A DNA stretch of 64,000 nt from Acidobacteriota bacterium (lineage in GTDB: Bacteria; Acidobacteriota; Terriglobia; Terriglobales; SCQP01), in contig DAIDIE010000014.1 in assembly GCA_027459505.1 (NCBI GenBank), forward strand, positions 1 to 64,000, in the 5' to 3' direction. A model generated the notes under the pieces. That model ran no database searches. It saw only the letters and a list, made by a program, of their open reading frames with translations, and was not told the DNA's origin. This document shows, in pieces, positions 7,773 to 16,583 of this stretch. The position numbers and the translations under genes were made by a program. The stretch's first letter is position 1; the number at the start of each line of letters is the position of its first letter.

Positions 7773-8420
7773 CTATCTTCGCCGGAGCCGGCCACTCAGG
7801 CGACCGCCGCAAGGGCGTGCTACGATTTTTTTTACGCACCCGCAGGCCTCGCCTGTCTTTGCCCTTACCGCGAGAAATGATTGGTTCTCAACGTTGATTA
7901 TGATATCTTTCCGGCGCAGGTACACTCGGCTGCCCGGAAACTTCATATCCGACATGTTAACAGGTAAATGGATCTGCACCTCTGTCACCTGCTGCCCGTG
8001 TACCCCTATCTGGCTCAGCGGGAAATAGCCTAATTTGAAAAACTCCCTCGCGGAAAGAACCGTGACCGAATACTTTGGAGAGCGGATAACGGCGCAACCT
8101 GAGCGCGCATAGGCGGGGGAAAATCTGATCCTGGTGCCGATGATCGCGTCCACTTGCTTCTGGGAGAGGCCGGAGACCCCAGCCGTTGGCAGACTTTTGG
8201 TCACCAGCCAGCACCCCCAGAACCATGACGGAGGGGAAAGCTTGGCCATGGGCGTGGCTGTTGCCAGGAAAGCCAGCACGAACACGCACCAAAAGGCACT
8301 CGAACCCCCGCACAAACCCAGCCGCAGACTCCTGCGCCGTATGGAACAGATCGAGCATTTGCCTCGCCGCAAGCAACGGGCTTTGCTGACCACCATTGAT
8401 GCCTTCCTGCACAGTGCCAC
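7773..8420 (-). CDS. Orphan secreted immunity paralogue (SPPSWFWGCW family)
   Basis: Homologue of the lysozyme partner at 1708-2226: it shares SPPSWFWGCW, VTKSLP, GLSQKQVDAIIGTRI, SQIGVHGQQVTEVQ and a C-terminal double-Cys segment (EACGCV). The long frame starts at a GTG and gives 215 residues. The N-terminus contains a hydrophobic export segment (FWCVFVLAFLATATP) preceded by extra basic residues, so the true start may be internal. Its C-terminus is extended by an Arg-rich tail compared with the paralogue, suggesting the original stop was lost. No lysozyme tip remains upstream, so it is an immunity gene without its toxin, useful only if related toxins are met. Confidence 0.55.
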   Translation of the reverse strand: MALCRKASMVVSKARCLRRGKCSICSIRRRSLRLGLCGGSSAFWCVFVLAFLATATPMAKLSPPSWFWGCWLVTKSLPTAGVSGLSQKQVDAIIGTRIRFSPAYARSGCAVIRSPKYSVTVLSAREFFKLGYFPLSQIGVHGQQVTEVQIHLPVNMSDMKFPGSRVYLRRKDIIINVENQSFLAVRAKTGEACGCVKKIVARPCGGRLSGRLRRR

Positions 8421-8518
8421 GGGCAGAGCTGCATCATGATCGTTGTTCGTGGGAAGGTGCGCGGCTAAAGAAAGAATTGGCGGGCGCGCACACCGCGGCG
8501 TGCTCGAAGCCGTTGCCT

Positions 8519-8725
8519 TCAGGGTTTTGAAAAGCCTGCAATAAAACTCTTCGACATCATCGCGACGAGGATTTCGTTCGCCGGTGCGATGGGATTTTTG
8601 TTGCCCAGGTCGTCGGCGGTGATGCGAAGCGTGATGGGTTTGGTGTAATGAAGATTGTGATGGCCGGTGTCGTACGGCGTGAGAAAAGCGATTTTCGGGG
8701 CCTCGGCCAAGTGCCTCGCGCTCAA
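8519..8725 (-). pseudogene. Unrecognised coding fragment
   Basis: About 68 codons (including PKIAFLTPYDTGHHNLHYTK and ITADDLGNKNPIAPANEI) end at a stop at 8519. The 5' side merges with the repeat-bearing IS-like end at 8727-8826, so it has no upstream start with a ribosome-binding site. I recognise no family. It may be the tail of a tip or of a passenger gene. Confidence 0.3.
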
Positions 8726-8726
8726 C

Positions 8727-8826
8727 AGGTTCCCATATGGGATCGCAGGTTTACATAGGCGATCACGAGACCAGTAAGCTGTGGGCGCTCAATAGGTTCC
8801 CATACAGGAACGAAAGTTTCTCTACA
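8727..8826. mobile_element. IS-like end with a repeated 25-bp block
   Basis: Two copies of GCGCTCAA(C/T)AGGTTCCCATA lie about 60 bp apart and are followed by GTTTCTCTACA, i.e. TGTAGAGAAAC from the outside. A TGT terminus backed by spaced repeats again suggests an IS21-type end, but no transposase is attached. Medium-low confidence. Confidence 0.4.
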
Positions 8827-8835
8827 GCACCCAAC

Positions 8836-8858
8836 ATGGGGTGACGTGTCACCCCCAT
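8836..8858. repeat. Short palindrome
   Basis: ATGGGGTGAC, GT, then GTCACCCC(C)AT forms a near-perfect inverted repeat just outside the IS-like end and downstream of the immunity gene 8956-9507. It could be a weak terminator (no T-run) or an integration scar. Confidence 0.4.
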
Positions 8859-8955
8859 CAGCCGGTGCGCAGCACCGCTTCACCCCACAGCGCCCGCCAC
8901 AAGGCCGGTTAAGGGGGGATCAAGCAGCGAGGGGGAGTGCGCGCCGTGGCCGTCG

Positions 8956-9507
8956 CTATTCAGAGGCTACGACAGAAGCGTAGTGGCCGCGCTCCCAATA
9001 GAAGACTACCACCTCGGCCTCGATGGCTTCGTAGGCGACTGAGTCCCGCCTCGTCTCAACGGTTTTACCGGTTTCCTCGTCGCTGAGTTTCCCCGGGGGA
9101 ATGCTGTGCACGACTAGCAAGTATGTTCGACTCTCGGGCGGATCGAGGACCTGTAGGTCATACCGACGCCGGTGCCTGCTAACGACCACAAGTGCCTCTG
9201 TGTAGGATGTCCCGTTTCGCCGAAACAGCGCCAGCGCGTAGGCCGGGCCGTCGGACGGTTCGAATCTTCCCACTGCGACCCCAGGGCACTCGTGCCCGCG
9301 TGCGCTCGACCACAGCCTCTGATCGTCCTCTCGTAAGTCGCGCAGTTGAACGATCCTCATTCCCGGAAACCGTGCCCTGACCACGGCCAAGGCTGATTCG
9401 GGAAGGGCTACGGTACCACACGTCTTCGTGGCCCCGCGCACCGTGAGAGCACAGCATAAGACACCAGCGACAGCTAACGCCAATGTCCTTGAGTCCCGAA
9501 TCGCCAT
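8956..9507 (-). CDS. Secreted immunity candidate for the M15-type RHS tip
   Basis: 183 residues from ATG 9507, chosen because GGAGGTTGAG sits directly upstream and a signal peptide (RTLALAVAGVLCCALTVRGA) starts there; a longer frame upstream only overlaps the RHS gene. Mature segments include VVRARFPGMRIVQLRDL, DGPAYALALFRRNGTS and EAEVVVFYWERGHYASVV, a small alpha/beta protein I cannot name. It starts 29 bp after the RHS stop on the same strand, as expected for the immunity gene of the wall-peptidase tip. Function is inferred from position and periplasmic targeting. Confidence 0.6.
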   Translation of the reverse strand: MAIRDSRTLALAVAGVLCCALTVRGATKTCGTVALPESALAVVRARFPGMRIVQLRDLREDDQRLWSSARGHECPGVAVGRFEPSDGPAYALALFRRNGTSYTEALVVVSRHRRRYDLQVLDPPESRTYLLVVHSIPPGKLSDEETGKTVETRRDSVAYEAIEAEVVVFYWERGHYASVVASE

Positions 9508-9536
9508 CTCAACCTCCAGTCCGTTCCCAGCCGTCG

Positions 9537-12500
9537 CTATTCCCAAGGCATTGACAGGCCAAGGATCCCCAGTTCCTCCGGCGACAGAGGCATCGGCAAG
9601 TCGCCGCGGCCTCCATTTCTGCCCGGGGTGATCTGCAAGTGTACGTGCGGAGCCACCCACCCGTGTGACGGATGTCTGCCCTCGTCAAGCCCGAATTTGG
9701 CTCCGCAAACAGACGCGCAGGTCAGGATCGCGCCACCCGTCCCCGGGAGTTCCCGAACGTCAGCGGCCTCGCCCCTGCCGTGTGGGGTGTTTGGCCCATG
9801 GGCAACTACGCGCCCATGGCGAATCACCTCGTCCGTGGTTGAGGTGACGGTCAATTGAAACCCCGTGCAGCTCTGCGTGCAGCCAAGCATCCTGCCAAGT
9901 GCCGGCGACGCTGGTGGCACACCTTTCTTGTAATGCAATGTGTTCTGCTTATGCGCCTTCTTACTTTTCGGGGGTGGCTTGTTGTTGTTTTTCTTTTGAC
10001 TTCCCGCGTTGCCGGTGCCCGTCAGGCTGTGGTGTCCTTGCGCTAGGCCATTGCCGCCACCGTTCCAGGAAAGATCCCCGGAGGCTCCGCACGCACAGAG
10101 GAACATCCCCGTCGGGTCCGTAAACCTTAGGGGATTGTCGGCCACGTACACGAACCGGTTCAGGGTCTGTGGGTTGGCGATGGTGCCCTGCAGCGCGTCC
10201 GGGGTCATGAAGCGGCCAAGGCTGCTGCTATTGTAGCGGGCTTCGAAGTAATCGAGCCCGGTATTGGGGTCGCGCTCCTTGCCGGTGAAACGGCGGCGCT
10301 CGCTGACGCTGCCGCCCCAGTCCTCGCCGAAGGCGGTGTAGGCGTGGTTGGCCCAGCCGGACAGCTCGTTGCCGTTGCCGTCGGTCATCAGCGCCGTCGA
10401 GCCAATGTGGTCGGGGAAGTAGTAGCTCACCGCGCCGCCCTGGATGTCGGCAACGCGCTCGTCACCCAGGTAGATGTAGTCGTTCGACGAGGTGAAATTG
10501 GTCATTTCGTAAATCACCTTGTCCGAACCGCCCAGGTAAAAAAAGTGGCGTTCCTGGCTGGAGCCGAAGGCCGCCTCCACGCGCCGGTCATGTCCGTCGT
10601 AGAGGTAGGAGGCGCTGCCGGCGCTATAGCCGCAGGCACTGCCATCATCGACTGCGCAGATTTCGCCGGTGCTGAAGTAGGAGTAGGTGTGCCCCTGCAA
10701 CTGCGTGTTGCCGTTGGAGGGTGTTGCGATCACGCGGCCCGCCGCGTCCGTGGTGAACCCGCCGCCGTTCAGCTTGTTGTTGGAATCAATCGGATTGGAG
10801 CTCGCCACGCCGTCCGGCGCGGTGTAGTTCAGCATGTTGCCGTAAGGATCGTAGCTGAACGACTCGTTGATCATGCCCGACGACGAAGTGATGCGGTTGA
10901 GGTCATCATAGCAGTAGCTGTTGCTCTGGCCGTTGGTGTAGCTCTGGCTGATGATGTTGCCGTTGTTCGCCCCCTGGCAGCCGCCGGTGTAGGAGACGCT
11001 CAGGTTGAGCAGCGTCTGGCTGCTGTTCCAGACCTGTTCGGTCCAGGGCTGGAAGCGGTTATTGGTCGCCCGCTGCGCGTGCAAGCCGTTCGGGTAGGAG
11101 TCGGAGACGGTCAGACCCAGGTTCCCGGCGCCCCCCAGGCTGTAGCTGCGGTTCAGCGATCCTCCCGGGAAGTTGACGGAGACCTCGCGGCCCTGCGGGT
11201 CTGGTGCTCCGTAGTTGACCACCATGCCATCCGGGTAGGTGATGCTGGAGAGCGCGCCGTTGTTGTAGTAGCCGAAGCTGGTGGTGAACTGGCTGACGTC
11301 GATCTGCTTGAGCTCACTGGTCAGGCGCCCTCGGACGTCGAAGCCAGTCTCCTCGACCCAGCCGCGCGGGTTGCTCTCATAGGTCTGGTGCCCAATGCCG
11401 TTGGGCACGCTTGCGCCATTTGGCAGCAGGTCGTAATCGTAGGTATTGCTCTGCGTGATGCCGTCGGTGAAGCTGCGGCTGGTCAGGCGGTTAAGCGCGT
11501 CGTACTGCATGTTCTCCGCCACCGTCCCGCTGCCGGTCTGGTTGGGCGCCGGCATCCCCTTGCTGATAAGGTTGCCGTTGTTGTCATAGGTATAGGTGAT
11601 TGTGCCGGTTTCGGGGTTCGATTGCGAAATCAGGCGGCTGAGCGCGTCGTAGGTAAAGCTGCGACCACGCGAGGCGGTCGTGTTTGCGGTCTGGCTGGCG
11701 CCGCTAAGATTCCCCAAAATGTCATAGCTGTAGGTCGTGAGGTAGCCGTTGGCGCCGAAGCCGTTGTTGCAGGCGGCGCTGCCGGACATGCCGGTGACTT
11801 CGCAGACGGAAGTCAGTTCGCCAAGCGCGTTGTACTGGCTGACCTTGGACTTGCCCGCCTCGTCGGTCACCCTGACCGAACTGCCGGAGTATTGGCTGGT
11901 GCTGACGGTTCCGTCGATGTGCTGAATTTGCGTGGTGCGGTCCAGCGCGTCATAGCTCATCGTGTCTCCGCCCGCGCCCGCCGAACCGGTCCAGGCGGCA
12001 CAGGAGGAGGCGTAAGGCTTGCTCACCAGCAGCTTGCGCCCATCGCCGTCATAAGTGGTGTCGGTTGTGTCCCAGCTCCCCTGTGCGTTCAACTGGCAGT
12101 CGCGGACGGTACGGCCCAGACCGTCAAACAGCACACGGTGATCGGACCAGTTGTTGGCGCTGAGCAACGACCGCACCTCCACCGAGAGGGAACCTGGGGT
12201 GTCGTTGTAGCTGTAATCGGTTTCGTCGGCCACACCGCTGTACGTGACGCGGGTGATCCGGTTCGTCGCCGGGTCGTAATTGTAGTAGGTGCTGTTGCCG
12301 TTCTGGTCGACGTATTGGGTGATGAGCCCGGTGTTGAAGTCGTAGCTGCCCTGCACCCGGTGCTGGACGGTGACGCCGCCCGTCGAGGTGCTGGGCATGT
12401 CGGTCTCGGTCGGGTAGGCGCCGCCGTAGCTGTTGCTGTAGTAAATGGTGGTGACGTTGCCGTTGGGATCCGTCTTCGTGAACGGCATACCCGAGTCGTA

Positions 12501-14375
12501 GTAGGTGGTATGCGAGCTGACGGTGCCCGTTGCTTCCCAAGCTTCCTGCGGCTGCTGGTAGCAGTATGGAGGACTATAGGGGCGGGTGTATTCGCACACC
12601 GTCGTGTACCCTGTAATTACCCAGCCAAAATTTGTGGCCTTCACGATGCTGGTGATGTTGCCGCGCTGGGTGCCGACACCCGTGTTGAGGTTAGGCGTGC
12701 CGGAGGGCTGCAGCGAGTATTCGTCGTAGTTGTACGTGGTCTGAGCGTGAACCGTACCGCTGGAGTCCTCGACAGTCGTCTGCGTGACCAGATCCAGCAT
12801 GTTCGTATTGAAATAGCTGGAATTGCCGCTGGCAATCAGGTAGGAGTTCAGCGTCTGGCGGAGGAGCGCGCCTGGTGAGCCCGAGCCGTAGCCGTACTCG
12901 CGTTTGGCGGTGACATCGCCAAATGTCTGGACTGGAATGCTTTGGGAAGTCAGGCCGGAGTCATAGTCGGTCTGGACTTGCGAAGTCTCTCCATCGTCGA
13001 GCGTGGTGGTGACGCTGGTGGGTACGGCGCCGCTAAAGCCCGCGGAGGTGGTGCTTGACGTCTGCCACTGCGTGACCCAGGTTTTGTAGGCGGTCGCTAC
13101 GGTCTTGAGAAGGCGTCCGCCGTTATTCTGATAGTATTGGCGCTGCGTCTCAACCTGATTACTGCAGCCGCCCCCGAAGGTGTACACGGTGTACTCAGAA
13201 GAAGGGGATGTTACCGCGTTGGTTGAGCCCCACGTATACCTCCAGGTTTGTGGCGCGGCTCCATCGTTGGCGTCCACCGTTCTGGTTGCGGCAAAGCGTT
13301 GCGGCTGTCCGCTACAACTGCTCACCGTGGTGTAGGTGTAGCTAATGGAACCGCCGGTCGGAAACGTCACCCGGGTCAGGTTGCCATAGTTGACAGTAGA
13401 GGGATCCCCCGGATCACGGTCCTGGTACTCGAAGGTCCAGGCGTGTCCATTTGGCATGACGATGCTCTGCAGAAGTTCCCATGTTGTGCTCGGCTGCGCG
13501 TAGGAATCGGGGAAATTAGGGTGAACGGCGACATTCGCGTAGCAAAATTTGTAGCTAACTGGCTGTCCGCCGAAGCCTGGGTACGGCGCCCAAGTGTAGG
13601 CAGCGGCGATCGGTAATGGGCCGGAGCACCCGCTGAAGTCTGACGTGGCGACAGGGATACCCGACACCTGCCTATTCAAAGTGTCCGTAATCGCCCCCGA
13701 GTTCGTATTTTCGGTAATGGTGTTTCCGTTCGGGTCCGAAAGGCTGATAACGCCGTTGCTAAGCCAGCTCTGAACGTCCGTCACGATACCGTGCCGGTCG
13801 ACAACGCTGACTGCGTTGCCGTTGCTCACGTTAATGCGGTAGCCGGTGGCGTCGTTGCTTTCCGCCCCATACGAGGTGTTAACGCCAGGGTGATTCGCCC
13901 CGGTAGAGTCGATCACGCTCCAGTAGGTCGCGGTCCCGCTCCCAACGCTGTAGGAGTGCGATGCGGGCCAGCTCGCTTGGTCCCAAATGAAGCCGCTCAC
14001 CGGACCGTCGCCCTGAGGACTCCACAGCAAGTGGTTTTCCTTCGGAGCGGCAATCCACGTCTTTGTATTGCTCCCCTGGGCGGTATAAAGTTGCCATCCT
14101 TGCTGATTGATGATGTAGGAAAAGCTGAGGCTCAGGGCGCCCCGCTGAGGGTAGGAGGCCAACGGAATTTTCAGGAACACGTTCCCGTTGGAGAGGTTCA
14201 CCTGATCGTACTTGCCCCCTTGATAGCTGGAAAAAGGCGTGAGGCCCTGCCCCATGTTTGGGAGCTGCTGAGCTGCCGCCCGCGGGTAGGCAGCAAAGAA
14301 GGCGAGCAGTATCAGGGCAGTACGACAACTGTAACTCGCGAGCTTGCTCGCGCGGATGGGGCCATTCTTGATCAT
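9537..14375 (-). CDS. Sec-exported RHS/YD-repeat polymorphic toxin with M15 peptidase tip
   Basis: 1612 residues, ATG with AGGAT upstream. Residues 1-36 form a signal peptide (ALILLAFFAAYPRAAAQ), so export is by Sec. A beta-rich N-terminal region is followed by many YD repeats (TYNYDEYSL, TYSYDILGN, YDALSRLIS) to about residue 1350. The core closes with LDYFEARYNSSSLGRFM and DPTGMF near 1370-1400, then a GN/Lys-rich linker. The last 140 residues contain TPHGRGEAAD (HxxGxAxD) and WVAPHVHLQ (HxH), the zinc ligands of M15/D-Ala-D-Ala carboxypeptidase folds, so the tip should cut peptidoglycan peptides. No T6SS genes lie nearby. The secreted protein 8956-9507 follows. This is the only intact member of the cassette array. 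Confidence 0.85.
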   Translation of the reverse strand: MIKNGPIRASKLASYSCRTALILLAFFAAYPRAAAQQLPNMGQGLTPFSSYQGGKYDQVNLSNGNVFLKIPLASYPQRGALSLSFSYIINQQGWQLYTAQGSNTKTWIAAPKENHLLWSPQGDGPVSGFIWDQASWPASHSYSVGSGTATYWSVIDSTGANHPGVNTSYGAESNDATGYRINVSNGNAVSVVDRHGIVTDVQSWLSNGVISLSDPNGNTITENTNSGAITDTLNRQVSGIPVATSDFSGCSGPLPIAAAYTWAPYPGFGGQPVSYKFCYANVAVHPNFPDSYAQPSTTWELLQSIVMPNGHAWTFEYQDRDPGDPSTVNYGNLTRVTFPTGGSISYTYTTVSSCSGQPQRFAATRTVDANDGAAPQTWRYTWGSTNAVTSPSSEYTVYTFGGGCSNQVETQRQYYQNNGGRLLKTVATAYKTWVTQWQTSSTTSAGFSGAVPTSVTTTLDDGETSQVQTDYDSGLTSQSIPVQTFGDVTAKREYGYGSGSPGALLRQTLNSYLIASGNSSYFNTNMLDLVTQTTVEDSSGTVHAQTTYNYDEYSLQPSGTPNLNTGVGTQRGNITSIVKATNFGWVITGYTTVCEYTRPYSPPYCYQQPQEAWEATGTVSSHTTYYDSGMPFTKTDPNGNVTTIYYSNSYGGAYPTETDMPSTSTGGVTVQHRVQGSYDFNTGLITQYVDQNGNSTYYNYDPATNRITRVTYSGVADETDYSYNDTPGSLSVEVRSLLSANNWSDHRVLFDGLGRTVRDCQLNAQGSWDTTDTTYDGDGRKLLVSKPYASSCAAWTGSAGAGGDTMSYDALDRTTQIQHIDGTVSTSQYSGSSVRVTDEAGKSKVSQYNALGELTSVCEVTGMSGSAACNNGFGANGYLTTYSYDILGNLSGASQTANTTASRGRSFTYDALSRLISQSNPETGTITYTYDNNGNLISKGMPAPNQTGSGTVAENMQYDALNRLTSRSFTDGITQSNTYDYDLLPNGASVPNGIGHQTYESNPRGWVEETGFDVRGRLTSELKQIDVSQFTTSFGYYNNGALSSITYPDGMVVNYGAPDPQGREVSVNFPGGSLNRSYSLGGAGNLGLTVSDSYPNGLHAQRATNNRFQPWTEQVWNSSQTLLNLSVSYTGGCQGANNGNIISQSYTNGQSNSYCYDDLNRITSSSGMINESFSYDPYGNMLNYTAPDGVASSNPIDSNNKLNGGGFTTDAAGRVIATPSNGNTQLQGHTYSYFSTGEICAVDDGSACGYSAGSASYLYDGHDRRVEAAFGSSQERHFFYLGGSDKVIYEMTNFTSSNDYIYLGDERVADIQGGAVSYYFPDHIGSTALMTDGNGNELSGWANHAYTAFGEDWGGSVSERRRFTGKERDPNTGLDYFEARYNSSSLGRFMTPDALQGTIANPQTLNRFVYVADNPLRFTDPTGMFLCACGASGDLSWNGGGNGLAQGHHSLTGTGNAGSQKKNNNKPPPKSKKAHKQNTLHYKKGVPPASPALGRMLGCTQSCTGFQLTVTSTTDEVIRHGRVVAHGPNTPHGRGEAADVRELPGTGGAILTCASVCGAKFGLDEGRHPSHGWVAPHVHLQITPGRNGGRGDLPMPLSPEELGILGLSMPWE

Positions 14376-14618
14376 TCAGATCCTCACACAGAGACCGAAA
14401 CGAGAATGGACATTAGAATGCACTCAGTATTGCTTTGTCAATAGGACAACCTCGCGGAGATGGCGGCCGAAGTTGGGCGGGCAATTCCGAGGGTTTCCCG
14501 CAACCTGATTGCTCAGTCCTCCAACAAGGACATCGTCGGCCAAACGGTGGAGTCGTTTCTCGATTCCCATGATCGCGGAAGCGACCGCGCAGCGCCTTCG
14601 GATGCTGACTCCAAGACT
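14376..14618. other. Region upstream of the RHS gene
   Basis: It holds the RHS leader and, on the plus strand at about 14459-14632, an open stretch (MAAEVGRAIPRVSRN, then IVGQTVESFLDS) that may belong to the decayed NTPase gene to the right. I see no clear promoter. Confidence 0.3.
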
Positions 14619-14986
14619 CTAAGGACTCGGTGACCTGAGTCAGATTCTGGATGAGCGCGCTTGCGCGCAGGCGCGAGCACTTCTCGCGTCTATGCGCGAC
14701 GATCTTTCGCAGATTGTCGCCGACAAGCGCCTACAAAAGGGCTATCGCGGCTCTTGATCAACACGGGTTTGTGCTGCTGATCGGCGAGCCCGCCGCCGGG
14801 AAGACAACGATTGCATCGCTCCTCGCGATGGCTGCTCTCGACCAATGGCGTGCGTCGACGCTCAAGCCAGACAGGCCGGAAGAAGTGAGGGACCAATGGA
14901 ACCCAGACGAGCCCTCGCAATTCTTCTGGATCGACGATGCTTTCGGTGTGAGCCAGTATGGGCCCGGGTTGGTCTCTGGAGCTTAA
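14619..14986 (+). pseudogene. Remnant of a STAND-type (nSTAND3-like) P-loop NTPase
   Basis: The frame from 14651 contains a Walker A (LLIGEPAAGKTTIASLL), then WNPDEPSQFFWIDDAFG, a Walker B with the DDxFG ending typical of the novel STAND NTPase 3 group often found in defence genes. A second frame just upstream (LGDLSQILDERA through VADKRLQKGY) looks like the preceding helices, so one frameshift is likely near 14730. The gene stops at 14984-14986, inside backbone sequence, leaving less than a tenth of a normal STAND protein. It is a dead fragment at the right edge of the island. Confidence 0.55.
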
Positions 14987-15327
14987 CGCGCGGCGAGTTC
15001 AGAGGCCGGTTCTGTGCTTGGCTGAGCGACGCCTTTACACCCCTCTTCATCGCACGTCCAGACCTGAACGCCGCCTTCCTGCCGCAGAGACAGGAACTTG
15101 CCGGCGTGCTCCGGACAGGGATGCTGCCGCATCTCCTCCGGATGATAGTTGGACTTGTTGTGAGTGAAATAGCCGTGTTTCACGGCGTAAAGGCGTGAGC
15201 ACCCCGGCTCTTTGCAGGCATAGCTCTCCGCCCAGTACGGTCCTTTGCCCGGCACAACCATATACACCACATCCGGCCGCATGGGCTTGAGGTGACGATC
15301 GCACAACGGGTTCAGATCCCGGCGCAT
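14983..15327 (-). CDS. Small cysteine/histidine-rich protein
   Basis: 114 residues from ATG 15327, which has GGAGGAG 8 bp upstream; the longer frame upstream is not needed. Cys/His pairs are spread as LCDRHLK, YACKEPGCSRLY, HPCPEHAG and WTCDEEGCKG, which suggests two zinc-binding knuckles. No enzyme motif is visible. The C-terminus overlaps the NTPase remnant by four bases, so the last few residues may have been altered by the island boundary. I do not recognise a named family. Confidence 0.6.
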   Translation of the reverse strand: MRRDLNPLCDRHLKPMRPDVVYMVVPGKGPYWAESYACKEPGCSRLYAVKHGYFTHNKSNYHPEEMRQHPCPEHAGKFLSLRQEGGVQVWTCDEEGCKGVAQPSTEPASELAAR

Positions 15328-15734
15328 GTGACGCACTCCTCCTGAGTCGATATTTGTTCGATTCCGTTCCGGAAGATCGGCCGCGCCACCCCTGTGGGGC
15401 GCGCGGCGGGGGGAACGAAGCTTCATTTTAGCGAAGTTCCCGAGGGCGCTCCAGTGGCGCACATGGCCGCGTGCCGATCGTCTGGGGGGCAGGGGCTCCG
15501 GCTGACAGTGCACGGCAGACAGTGCACAGTTCACCGTTCACAGTTCACCGTAGGGCGTAGCTGTTGTTTTTGCGTCGCACATGACTGCGAAAGGGGGAAT
15601 TGTGGGATTTGGCGCATTTGGATTTTGGGGTCCGTGCGCGGGACTGTGCGGGCAGGGGCGCGGCCGCCTTGACTCCACTGCATCCAGTGGCGCAGATAGC
15701 GATCCCGGAGGCACGCCGCTCGAACGTTTCGCTC
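15328..15734. other. Intergenic, short repeats only
   Basis: No gene is seen. Bases 15505-15557 contain shuffled copies of ACAGTGCAC and CAGTTCACCG, and ACAGTTCACCGTAGGGCG (15540-15557) recurs with one change at 18861-18878. Confidence 0.5.
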
Positions 15735-16487
15735 TTAGCGGCCGAAGAAGCGCTGAATCTCCGCCCAGTAACGGCGCGTCACGAAGTCGGTGCTGATGTG
15801 GCCACCCGTCCGCAACGTCTTCAAGCGCGCGCCGGTGGCGCCGGCAAACGCTTTGGCCGTCTCGTAGGGCACGTGCGGATCGTCTTTGGCGTGGATCATC
15901 ATCACCTTGCCGCCATCGATTTCCGCGCGGTGATGCCAGGGACTGTAAAACCTGCCGCCGCGCAGCTTGTTCCAGTTGCGTTCGCGAAGCCGGTAGGCGT
16001 TGCCGAAGGCCTCCCGGATATAGCTGGGATAGCTTTCCCGTGAGGTTTCCGCCAGTTCCGCCCGGTCGAGAATCGACCAGTCGACCACCGCGCAATTCGC
16101 CAGCACCTTTGTGACACGTGAGTCGCGCGCAGCCAACAGTGCCGCCGCACCCCCAAAACTGCCGCCAATGATGAAAACGCGCTCCGGGCGCAGGGCGAAG
16201 CGCTCGCCAAAGGCGATGTCTTCCAGTACTCCCGGGAGGCTGTCGAGCACGTCCAGCAAGTCCTGATGCGGAGACTTCTCCAGAAAGCTTCCCCCGCTTT
16301 CCCAGGCGCCCCGATAGCGCGGGTAAATGACCCAGTAGCCTTTTTCCGCCAGGAAAGCCGCAAGCGACTGTTTGCGGGGAATCGAGGGCATGCCATCGCA
16401 CAGCAGGATCAGCTCGTGGCGCTTGCGCTGGCGTTTGGGCGGGAGAAACTCCGCCACGATGTCGTGGGCAAAGCGGGTACGGAACAT
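15735..16487 (-). CDS. Alpha/beta hydrolase, S9 prolyl-oligopeptidase-like
   Basis: 250 residues. The nucleophile elbow is IIGGSFGGAAALL (GxSxG, Ser near residue 110), with the acid in MIHAKDDPHVPYE and the histidine in RTGGHISTDF, in the normal order of the fold. There is no signal peptide, so it is cytoplasmic. It is close in layout to S9-type hydrolases without the propeller domain; the substrate cannot be told. The start has no ribosome-binding site, but TATAAT lies 9 bp upstream (16497-16502). Confidence 0.75.
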   Translation of the reverse strand: MFRTRFAHDIVAEFLPPKRQRKRHELILLCDGMPSIPRKQSLAAFLAEKGYWVIYPRYRGAWESGGSFLEKSPHQDLLDVLDSLPGVLEDIAFGERFALRPERVFIIGGSFGGAAALLAARDSRVTKVLANCAVVDWSILDRAELAETSRESYPSYIREAFGNAYRLRERNWNKLRGGRFYSPWHHRAEIDGGKVMMIHAKDDPHVPYETAKAFAGATGARLKTLRTGGHISTDFVTRRYWAEIQRFFGR

Positions 16488-16502
16488 AGCACTTGCATTA
16501 TA
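16488..16502 (-). promoter_or_regulatory. -10 element abutting the S9 hydrolase start
   Basis: A perfect TATAAT on the minus strand at 16497-16502 ends 9 bp before the ATG at 16487. Transcription would begin at or next to the start codon, so the message is probably leaderless. Confidence 0.5.
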
Positions 16503-16583
16503 GGGAAGAGGAGCCGGGGGCGGGGGGGGGTGTCAGCGCATGGCGCACGGTACGCAGTGAAGACTACACAGTTCACATTTACA

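Noticed and set aside
10344-12878. 844-codon open frame on the plus strand opposite the RHS gene
   Set aside because: It is antisense to a clearly recognisable YD-repeat protein and its product is low-complexity Val/Ala/Gly/Arg typical of the complement of repeat codons. High GC explains the open frame.
1-15000. CRISPR array or prophage
   Set aside because: No regularly spaced repeats were seen, and the lysozyme sequences are in RHS-tip context with immunity partners and no holin, capsid or tail genes.
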